Assembly (NCBI RefSeq): GCF_007828045.1
Contig: NZ_VITN01000014.1
Coordinates: 1-64,000 of the forward strand
Length of the DNA stretch: 64,000 nucleotides
Reading direction: 5' to 3'
DNA from: Nitrospirillum amazonense
Lineage (GTDB): Bacteria; Pseudomonadota; Alphaproteobacteria; Azospirillales; Azospirillaceae
Part shown: positions 8,304 through 15,753 of the stretch, one piece after another
How the letters are laid out: each line of letters opens with the position of its first letter
Position numbering within the stretch: position 1 is the stretch's first letter
Notes under the pieces: model-generated
Database searches by the model: none
What the model was told of the DNA's origin: nothing
The model's input: the letters and a program-made list of their open reading frames with translations, nothing else
Made by a program: the position numbers and the translations under genes

Positions 8304-11258
8304 GTGCCAACCCCCAATATCCGTCACGCCCTTTCCGCCGCCCTTCTGACGACGGTCTGCTGGCCAGCACTAACGCAAGCCGCTGAATCCATGGCGGTGC
8401 CGCAACCTTCGCGCGCGATCACTTTGGCATCAGCCGCCGAAACGATGATTGACATCCCGGCTGGTGATCTGCGCGCCGCGCTGGAAAGCTATATTCGCCA
8501 GACCGGCTCGCAACTGATCTACAAGGCCGACGACGTCGCCGGCATCAGCACCAAGGGTGCCCAGGGTCACCTGTCGGCCCAGCAGGCGCTGGACAGCATT
8601 CTGGCCAACACCGGCCTGACCGTGCACCGCGACCCCTCGGGCGCCGCCGTGGTCAGCCGCAAGGCCGACCGCGCCGCCACGGCGACCCCGGCCCTGCGTA
8701 ATGCCGCCGCCCAGGGGGGCGCCACCGAGGGGGCCGCGGCCCAGACCCAGGTGGCCCAGGCCACGCCCGCCACCACGACCGGTGCCGACGACACCGTGCA
8801 GATGGGCGGCGCGCCCGACCTGCAGGAAATCATCGTCACCGGCTTGCGCTCCAAGCGCAACCTGCTGAACGCCTCCGTCGCCATCACCGCGGTGAACGAG
8901 GCCGATCTGGCCCAGAAGGCGCCGCGCAGCACCGTCGATGTGCTGGAGATGATCCCCGGCATCTTCGTCGAGGGCACGGCCGGCCCCGTGTCCAACAACT
9001 ACTCGGTGCGCGGCCTGCCCGGTGGCAGCCAGCAGTTCGTCCGCCTGATCGAGGATGGCATGCCCGCCATCTATGGCGGCCTGAACGATGACGAGGTTTT
9101 CCAGAACGACATCTCGATCGACCGGGTCGAGGCGCTGCAGGGCGGCAGCTCCGGCATCCTGACGCCCAACGCCGCCGGCGCGTCCATCAACTTCATCTCG
9201 CGCAAGCTGAACTTCGACGAGGCCGGCGGCATCGCCCGCATCACCGGCACCACCTATGGCGACCGGCGCGGCGACCTGTGGTTCTCGTCCCCCATCCCGG
9301 ACCTGAAGGACACCGCCTTCGCCATCTCCGGCTATTACGACAGCACGCCGGGTGTGCGCAGCTCGCCCTTCCGGTACGAGACCTATCACATCAAGGGCCA
9401 GCTGGAGCACAAGTTCGAGGACGGCTGGATCCGCTTTACCGTCAAGGACTGGGACGAGCACGACCCCTACTACGCCGACCAGCCCTACGCCTACAACAAC
9501 GGCACGATTTCCAGCGTGCCGGGCCTGGACACGCAGTTCGGCAACATCATCGGCAAGGGCTTCGCCAACGTCAGCGTGCCGGATTCCTGCTACGCCAACG
9601 GCCAGTGCTTCCGCAATTTCAGCATGCAGGACGGCATCCACGCCACCGGCCACCAGTTCCGCGTGGATGGGGAGCGTGAGTTCGACCACGGCATCTCCCT
9701 CTTCGCCCGCGGCCGCTATACCGAGACGGATTGGGACTTCAACGGCGTGTTCGCCGGCAGCGGCACCGGCAACGGCGGCCTGGCCTCGGCCCTCACCTAC
9801 CTGGCACCCACCAGCGCCTCGCCCATCTACGACCTGCTGCAGTCCGGCTTGGCCGCCTTCCCCGGCACCACGCAGTTCGGCATCCGCAACCTGACCAACG
9901 GCCAGGTCACCGCGGCGTCCAACGCCGCCGCCCTGAACGCGCTTAACGGCAACGGCCTGCTACAGCAGACCGTGCTGAACCGCCAGCTGGTGAAGTTGCG
10001 CGACTGGGGCAGCGATTTCGGCGCCAAGTGGGACACCTCGGGCGACGGCTGGACCAACAGCCTGACCGTGGGCGGCATGATCTACGCTACCGACATCGCC
10101 AACGACCAGTCCGGCGTCTCCACCGTCATCAACGACGTGAAGAACCAGTCCAACATCTATGACATCGTGGCCATGAACAGCGCCGGCAACGTGCTGGGCA
10201 CGCTGGGCAACAACGGCCTGATCTCCTACGGCAACTGGGGCGCTGGCATCAGCGCCACCCACCAGACGTCGAAGTCGGTCTACGTGAACGACGAATTCGC
10301 CTGGAACCAGGACCTGCACTTCGACTTCGGCGTGCGCTATGAGCGCGAGGACACCGACGGCGTGGCGGGCAACAGCTCGCCCCAGCCCATCCCGGCGGGC
10401 GTGGGCGGCATCGTGCAGGTGAACCCGAACGCGTTCAACGGCACCTACAGCTACACCTCGGGCCATGAGTCGCCGGTGCACGTCACCGCCGGCGTGAACT
10501 ACACCATCGCCCAGAACCTGTCGGTCTACGCCCGCTACGCCCACGCCTACCAAACCCAGGGCACCAACCCGCAGGCGGCCGCCCTGTCCCTGTACGAAGG
10601 TGGCGTCACCTATTCCGACTATGGCCTGACCGGCACCGTCCGCGGCTTCCGTACCGAGTTCAAGAACCAGACCTGGGGCGGCGGCGTCAATCCGGCCGAT
10701 CCCAACCTGAACCAAGGCTTCTTCGCCGATTCCGAGACCAACGGCGTCGATGTCGACCTGTACTACCGCCCGCAGTACGAGCCGCTGAGCGCCTTCGGCG
10801 TGCACGCCCAGGCCACCTACCAGGACCCGACGTTCAGCAACGTCAAGGTCGGCTTCATCGACGTCAACGGCACCAACATCGCGCCGCAGGTGGCCGCCTT
10901 CTACAATGGCAAGATCCCGGGCCGCACCCCGAAGATCCTGTACGCCGTCACGCCGGAGTACAACCTGCCCAACAACAAGGGCCAGATTTACCTGCGCTAC
11001 AAATATGTCGGCCGCATCTTCGCCGACAACGGCAACCAGGTGGAGCTGCCCGGCTACGGCGTCGTGACCATCGGTGCCATCTACAACATCACGCCGGCCA
11101 TGACGCTGAACGTCAGCGTCGACAACGTGACGGATGAGCTGGGCCTGACGGAGGGCAACCCCCGCCAGGGCTTCACCCAGCAGGTCGTGAACGGCTACTT
11201 CTATGGCCGTGGCATCGTCGGCCCGAACGCCATGGTGTCGCTGACCGCGAAGTTCTGA
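8304..11258 (+). CDS. TonB-dependent receptor with N-terminal STN signalling domain
   Basis: A 984-residue outer-membrane receptor. Order: signal peptide (1-27), STN domain (about 45-115, beginning IDIPAGDLRAALESYIRQTG), an Ala/Gln/Thr-rich linker, a TonB-box-like segment (LQEIIVTGLR, about 173-182), plug (about 190-310, with RSTVDVLEMIPG and ASINFISRKL), then a beta-barrel ending in aromatic Phe. The STN domain and the sigma/FecR genes upstream make it a transducing receptor. The GTG start follows a good Shine-Dalgarno (gagggag, 8293-8299). Its ligand cannot be read from sequence; the neighbouring halogenase and glycosidase-like protein hint at a non-haem, possibly carbohydrate or modified ligand. 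Confidence 0.93.
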   Translation: MPTPNIRHALSAALLTTVCWPALTQAAESMAVPQPSRAITLASAAETMIDIPAGDLRAALESYIRQTGSQLIYKADDVAGISTKGAQGHLSAQQALDSILANTGLTVHRDPSGAAVVSRKADRAATATPALRNAAAQGGATEGAAAQTQVAQATPATTTGADDTVQMGGAPDLQEIIVTGLRSKRNLLNASVAITAVNEADLAQKAPRSTVDVLEMIPGIFVEGTAGPVSNNYSVRGLPGGSQQFVRLIEDGMPAIYGGLNDDEVFQNDISIDRVEALQGGSSGILTPNAAGASINFISRKLNFDEAGGIARITGTTYGDRRGDLWFSSPIPDLKDTAFAISGYYDSTPGVRSSPFRYETYHIKGQLEHKFEDGWIRFTVKDWDEHDPYYADQPYAYNNGTISSVPGLDTQFGNIIGKGFANVSVPDSCYANGQCFRNFSMQDGIHATGHQFRVDGEREFDHGISLFARGRYTETDWDFNGVFAGSGTGNGGLASALTYLAPTSASPIYDLLQSGLAAFPGTTQFGIRNLTNGQVTAASNAAALNALNGNGLLQQTVLNRQLVKLRDWGSDFGAKWDTSGDGWTNSLTVGGMIYATDIANDQSGVSTVINDVKNQSNIYDIVAMNSAGNVLGTLGNNGLISYGNWGAGISATHQTSKSVYVNDEFAWNQDLHFDFGVRYEREDTDGVAGNSSPQPIPAGVGGIVQVNPNAFNGTYSYTSGHESPVHVTAGVNYTIAQNLSVYARYAHAYQTQGTNPQAAALSLYEGGVTYSDYGLTGTVRGFRTEFKNQTWGGGVNPADPNLNQGFFADSETNGVDVDLYYRPQYEPLSAFGVHAQATYQDPTFSNVKVGFIDVNGTNIAPQVAAFYNGKIPGRTPKILYAVTPEYNLPNNKGQIYLRYKYVGRIFADNGNQVELPGYGVVTIGAIYNITPAMTLNVSVDNVTDELGLTEGNPRQGFTQQVVNGYFYGRGIVGPNAMVSLTAKF

Positions 11259-11285
11259 TCCCGCTTCCTCCCCCCTTCCTCCCCT

Positions 11286-11325
11286 GGGCGGCGGATCAGT
11301 CTCGGGGCCCGCCGCCCGCTTTTTT
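11286..11325 (+). terminator. Rho-independent terminator after the STN-TBDR
   Basis: A 9-bp perfect GC stem (gggcggcgg / ccgccgccc) with a 14-nt loop is followed by a run of six T (11320-11325). It sits 28 nt after the receptor stop and 20 nt before the halogenase start, so some read-through or a separate promoter is needed for the halogenase. Confidence 0.88.
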
Positions 11326-11345
11326 CCCTGAAGGAGAGCGAAACC

Positions 11346-12851
11346 GTGTCAGATCGCCGGATCCGGAAGGTCGTCATCCTGGGCGGCGGCACCGCCGGAT
11401 GGATGACGGCGGCAGCGCTGGCCAAGGTCAACACCCCGCCGCAGTTCGAGGTGACGCTGATCGAGTCCGATGAGATCGGCATCATCGGCGTGGGGGAGGC
11501 CACCATTCCCACCATCCACTGGTTCAATCGCCTGATCGACCTGGATGAGGCGCAATTCCTGCGCGAGACCAAGGCCACCTTCAAGCTGGGCATCGAGTTC
11601 GTCGGCTGGAATGGCGGCGATAGTCGTTATTTCCATCCCTTCGGCCGCTATGGCGGGCCGGCCGACGCGCAGATGTTCTTTCACCGCTGGATTCGCGCCA
11701 ACCTGGGTGGCTTCCCCCACGGCCACCAGGATTATTCCCTGGCCACGCTGGCGGCCAGGGCGAACAGGTTCGGCCCGCCCGCCCCCGACCCCAATTCCCT
11801 TTTCTCCACCCTGGGTTATGCCTACCACTTCGACGCCGGGCTCTACGCCGCCCATCTGCGCCGCCTGTCCGAGGCGCGCGGGGTGAAGCGGATCGAAGGC
11901 AAGGTGGAGCGGATCGAGCAGGACCCGGAGACCGGCTTCGTCACCCGCCTGACCACCCACCGGGGCGAGGTGGTGGAGGGCGACCTGTTCATCGACTGTT
12001 CCGGCCTGCGCGCCCTGCTGATCGAGGGCGTGATGAACAGCGGGTTCGAGGACTGGTCGCACTGGCTGCCCTGCGACCGCGCCCTGGCGATCCCTTGCGA
12101 GCGTGTCGCCGACCCCACCCCCTACACCCGCGCCACCGCCCACGCCTTCGGCTGGCAATGGCGCATCCCGCTGCAGCACCGTACCGGCAACGGCATCGTC
12201 TACAGCAGCCGGTTCGTGGGCGACGATGAGGCGGCCGCCACCCTGATGGCCAACCTGGACGGCAAGGCGCTGGCCGACCCGCGCCTGATCCGCTTCCAGA
12301 CCGGGCGGCGGCGGCGGTCCTGGGTCAAGAACGTGGTGGCCATCGGCCTGTCCAGCGGCTTCCTGGAGCCCTTGGAATCCACCTCCATCCACCTGATCCA
12401 GAGCGGTATCGCCAAGCTTCTGTCCCTGTTCCCCACCCGCGACTGTCCGGAGGAGACGGCGGGTCAGTTCAACCAGGTCTATGGCGCCGACGTTGAATCG
12501 GTGCGCGACTTCCTGGTGCTGCACTACAGCCGCACCCAGGGACGGGATGAGCCCCTGTGGCGCCACTGCCAGGCCATGGCGGTGCCGGAGGGCCTGTCCT
12601 TGAAGGAACGCCACTTCACCCGCACCGGCCGCATCGTGCTGTCGACCGACGAACTGTTCCGCGAGGCCAGCTGGTTCGCCGTGCTGATGGGCCAGGGATT
12701 GCGGGCCACCGACTACAACCCGCTGCTGGACACCATGCCGGCCAACGAGAACCTGGCCTACTTGCTGCGCCTGCGCGACCAGATGGCCAAGGCCGCCGCC
12801 ACCCTGCCCAGCCACGAAGAATATCTCCGCCGCGTGATGGGACCGGCCTGA
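11346..12851 (+). CDS. Flavin-dependent tryptophan-halogenase-family protein
   Basis: A 501-residue FADH2-dependent halogenase-family enzyme. It has the dinucleotide-binding GGGTAGWM (13-20), the catalytic Lys of the family at K80 (TKATFKLGIEF), the WxWxIP motif at 270-275 that separates halogenases from monooxygenases, and LESTS around E344 near the active site. All key residues are present, so it looks functional. The substrate is unknown: proteins of this family sit beside TBDRs in many Caulobacterales, Sphingomonadales and Xanthomonadales, where the true substrate is generally not free tryptophan. A flavin reductase partner is needed; two flavin-reductase-fold genes lie far away at 55636-57012. 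The GTG start follows aaggagag (11331-11338). Confidence 0.9.
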   Translation: MSDRRIRKVVILGGGTAGWMTAAALAKVNTPPQFEVTLIESDEIGIIGVGEATIPTIHWFNRLIDLDEAQFLRETKATFKLGIEFVGWNGGDSRYFHPFGRYGGPADAQMFFHRWIRANLGGFPHGHQDYSLATLAARANRFGPPAPDPNSLFSTLGYAYHFDAGLYAAHLRRLSEARGVKRIEGKVERIEQDPETGFVTRLTTHRGEVVEGDLFIDCSGLRALLIEGVMNSGFEDWSHWLPCDRALAIPCERVADPTPYTRATAHAFGWQWRIPLQHRTGNGIVYSSRFVGDDEAAATLMANLDGKALADPRLIRFQTGRRRRSWVKNVVAIGLSSGFLEPLESTSIHLIQSGIAKLLSLFPTRDCPEETAGQFNQVYGADVESVRDFLVLHYSRTQGRDEPLWRHCQAMAVPEGLSLKERHFTRTGRIVLSTDELFREASWFAVLMGQGLRATDYNPLLDTMPANENLAYLLRLRDQMAKAAATLPSHEEYLRRVMGPA

Positions 12852-12959
12852 CCCCTGACCCTCCTCCCGTCCGTCCACCCCGCCGCCGCCCCAGCTTGCC
12901 ACCTTCCCAATTCCGGGGCGGCGCGCCCCTGGTTCATGCCTGCCTCATAGGACCCGCCC

Positions 12960-15008
12960 ATGCCGCGCCTTCCGCACCTGCTCTCCAGCTCTGTCCTGGC
13001 CCTGACGCTGGCCTGGGCGCCGGCATGCTTCGCCGACACGGCCGCCAAGCCTGCCCTGTCCTACAGCCTGACGGAGGGGCGGAACCTCAACACCTTCCTG
13101 CGTCAGGGCGAGGTGGCGGCCCACCTGCTGCTGCGTTCCGGCAAGGACGCGCGCATCCTGGTGGCTTTCCCGGCCGGCAACAGCAGCGTCGGCCTGTGGC
13201 TGGACACGGCTGACACCGCCAGCTGGACCCTGACCGGCCCCCCCCAGCCGGTGACCACCACCGACGCCCAGGGCCGCCCCCTGCGCGGGGTGGTGTTCGA
13301 GGCGACGCTGAAGGCCGACAGCGCCCTGCCCCGCCAGGGCGTGCTGTCCAGCACCCGGGTGCTGCGCGACTATGAAACCCTGCGCACCCTGCCCGCCCAG
13401 GTGCAGGCGCGGCCCACCCGCACGAACGACACGCTGGACTGGAGCCGCGACCGCCTGGACGGCAAGGCTGGCTACCGCCTGACCGTGACGGTGACCCACG
13501 GCCAGCTGACGGACGGTGGGTTTAAGGCCGGTGCCGACGGCACCATCGGCCTGCGCGTCACGGCACTGACCGGTGAGACGCCGCTGACCCCGCTGGCCGG
13601 CGACCAGTTGCTGAACGCCGGCGCGGCGGCGCAGCCGGCCAGCCGCGACGCCCTGACCTTCCTCAGCTATCGGGAAAAGCTGCTGGCCGGGTCCTGGCGC
13701 TTCCATACCTATTTCGGGCGCGACACCCTGATGTCCGTCATGCTGTTGATGCCGGCCCTGCAACCGGATGCCGTGCAGGCCGGCTTGCGCTCCGTCCTCG
13801 CCCGCCTGTCGCCGGCCGGTGAGGTGGCGCATGAGGAGGATATCGGCGAATTCGCCATCCTGGACCATCTGAAGGCCGACGGCGGCATGTCAGACGCGCC
13901 CGTCTATGACTACAAGATGGTGGACAGCGATTTCCTGCTGGCGCCGGTGGCGGGGGCCTGGCTGTTGGACGACGCGCGCGGCCGGGTGGCGGCCGCCGAA
14001 TTCCTGGCTGCGCCCGATGGCCGGCATGGGGAAAGCGAGGCGGCGGGGGCGGCCCTGGTGCGCAACCTGCGGCAGGTGGTGGCCCAGGCCACCCCCTTCG
14101 CCGTGGCCCCCGGCACCACCACCCTGGTGCGGCTGAAGCCGGGCCAGCGGGTCGGCGAATGGCGCGACAGCAACACCGGCCTGGGCGGCGGTGTCTATCC
14201 CTACGACGTCAATGCCATCCTGGTGCCGGCGGCCCTGGAGGCGGCGGACGCCCTGCTGAAGTCCAAGCTGCTGGACCCCTGGATGGACGCGGCCGCCCGT
14301 ACCGACCTGGCCAAGGCCGCGGACCTCGCGAAGGTGTGGCGGGCCAAGGCCCCCGCCCTGTTCGACGTGACGGTGGCGCCGGCCGAGGCGCGCCGGGACG
14401 TCGCCGCCTATGCCGCCAAGGTGGGCGTGCCGGCCGACGCGGCGCTGGCGGCCCTGCCCAAGGGCCCGGTGCGCTTCCACGCCCTGTCGCTGAACGCCGA
14501 CGACACCCCCGTCCCGGTCCTGCACTCGGATGAAGGGTTTGAGATGCTGTTCGGCCACCCCAGCCCCGCGGCGCTGGACGCCGCGGTGGAGGCTGCCGAC
14601 CGCCCCTTCCCCGCCGGCCTGATGACCGGCATCGGCATGCTGGTGGCCAACCCGGCCTACGCGCCGGCGGCAACGCAGGACCTGTTCCCCCGCACCGCCT
14701 ATCATGGCACCGTCGTGTGGTCCTGGCAGCAGGCGCTAACCGCCGCAGGCTTGGCCCGGCAGTTGACGCGCACCGACCTGCCGGCCACGACCCGGGCCAA
14801 GCTGACCCGGATGCAGACCGCGCTGTGGCGGGACATCGAGGCCGCCAAGGGAGTGCAGAACTCCGAACTGTGGTCCTGGGACTACCGCGACGGCCACTAC
14901 ATCGTCGCCCCCTATGGCGCCGCCGGCAACGACGCCGACGAGTCCAACGCCGCTCAGCTGTGGAGCACCGTCTTCCTGGCCGTGCAGCCGCCCGGGGGAC
15001 AGCGCTAA
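12960..15008 (+). CDS. Exported six-hairpin glycosidase-like protein (glycogen-debranching-like)
   Basis: A 682-residue protein with a signal peptide (1-26, cleavage after CFA). Residues 1-210 form a beta-rich domain. The rest resembles the (alpha/alpha)6 barrel of amylo-1,6-glucosidase/GH63/GH15-type proteins: SWRFHTYFGRDTLMS (about 241-255), later HEEDIGEFAILDH, a NTGLGGGVYPYDVNAIL segment and YHGTVVWSWQQ. An acidic pair (HEEDIGE) and GRDT are candidate catalytic or substrate-binding elements. It follows the halogenase by 108 nt on the same strand. A role in cleaving glycans in the periplasm is inferred; no specific GH family can be assigned with certainty. Confidence 0.7.
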   Translation: MPRLPHLLSSSVLALTLAWAPACFADTAAKPALSYSLTEGRNLNTFLRQGEVAAHLLLRSGKDARILVAFPAGNSSVGLWLDTADTASWTLTGPPQPVTTTDAQGRPLRGVVFEATLKADSALPRQGVLSSTRVLRDYETLRTLPAQVQARPTRTNDTLDWSRDRLDGKAGYRLTVTVTHGQLTDGGFKAGADGTIGLRVTALTGETPLTPLAGDQLLNAGAAAQPASRDALTFLSYREKLLAGSWRFHTYFGRDTLMSVMLLMPALQPDAVQAGLRSVLARLSPAGEVAHEEDIGEFAILDHLKADGGMSDAPVYDYKMVDSDFLLAPVAGAWLLDDARGRVAAAEFLAAPDGRHGESEAAGAALVRNLRQVVAQATPFAVAPGTTTLVRLKPGQRVGEWRDSNTGLGGGVYPYDVNAILVPAALEAADALLKSKLLDPWMDAAARTDLAKAADLAKVWRAKAPALFDVTVAPAEARRDVAAYAAKVGVPADAALAALPKGPVRFHALSLNADDTPVPVLHSDEGFEMLFGHPSPAALDAAVEAADRPFPAGLMTGIGMLVANPAYAPAATQDLFPRTAYHGTVVWSWQQALTAAGLARQLTRTDLPATTRAKLTRMQTALWRDIEAAKGVQNSELWSWDYRDGHYIVAPYGAAGNDADESNAAQLWSTVFLAVQPPGGQR

Positions 15009-15045
15009 TCGCTGTCCAGCTTTAAACACCTGGTGGCATACGATG

Positions 15046-15492
15046 CTAGTGCGAGGTTTCCGGCCAGAACCCAGGATCCATGATCTGCTCAAATGACCAT
15101 GGGCATTCCGCCGGAAAGGTTGCCTCCGGCAGGCCGGTTTCATCAGCGGCCATGATCAAGGCGTTGCCGTAAGCCTGCTGAATGGCTTCCGGCAGTTTCG
15201 CCGTCAGGCTGGGGTTGTCCTGAAGATGAACGGCCAAGTCTCGCCGTTGCACCCGGATCGTCGCTTCCCAAGAAGAGCCGCGTCGCACCGGCTGGAACTG
15301 CCATTTCAGGAGATGCAGGAGTAAGACCACGAGGCGCTTTGACAGTTCACGCTTCTCGGCTTTGCCCATGCTCTCGATTTCCTCGGCGATGTGCTCAATG
15401 TCTGCCGCCGACAGCTTGCCGGAGCGCAGCAGGGCCGCCTGCTCATTGGCCCAGGCGTAAAAGTCCTGCTCATAAAGGCCGGACTTGGGCAT
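15046..15492 (-). CDS. DUF29 family protein
   Basis: A 148-residue protein with the DUF29 pattern: LYEQDFYAWANEQAALLRSG at residues 5-24, then HIAEEIESMGKAEKRELSKRL, LLLHLLKWQFQP and a C-terminal FPAECPWSFEQIMDPGFWP. The function of DUF29 is unknown. The ATG at 15492 has an excellent Shine-Dalgarno (aaggaggaag) on the minus strand; the upstream extension lacks family residues. It stands alone, on the opposite strand, between the two TBDR blocks. Confidence 0.88.
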   Translation of the reverse strand: MPKSGLYEQDFYAWANEQAALLRSGKLSAADIEHIAEEIESMGKAEKRELSKRLVVLLLHLLKWQFQPVRRGSSWEATIRVQRRDLAVHLQDNPSLTAKLPEAIQQAYGNALIMAADETGLPEATFPAECPWSFEQIMDPGFWPETSH

Positions 15493-15753
15493 CAGCACTT
15501 CCTCCTTCGAACGACTGGGCCTGAGGATAGCACAAGCCGTCGCCCAGGATGGATCGAGGATCTGCATGATATCGCACAAGCAAAGGCAAAGGTCCCAGCG
15601 CGTTTACCGTTCGGTGCAAGGGTTGAAGGAGCGGCGAATAACGAAACCAAAATTACTAAAGTTCCGTGACAGGCCGGAATCTGGCCGCGTGCCGCGTCTT
15701 GGCTTTCCGAGGGCGCCCGTCGTGGGCGTCCATGACGGAGCCGAAAGAAGACT
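15493..15753. promoter_or_regulatory. Intergenic region between the DUF29 gene and the TBDR at 15754
   Basis: This 261-nt divergent gap should contain promoters for both genes. A short AT-rich patch (about 15640-15665) is the only compositional feature. I see no clear operator, hairpin or RNA gene. Confidence 0.4.

Noticed and set aside
11349-12902. Antisense open frame opposite the halogenase
   Set aside because: The halogenase carries all family motifs on the plus strand; the antisense translation is Gly/Gln/Val-rich with no recognisable family.
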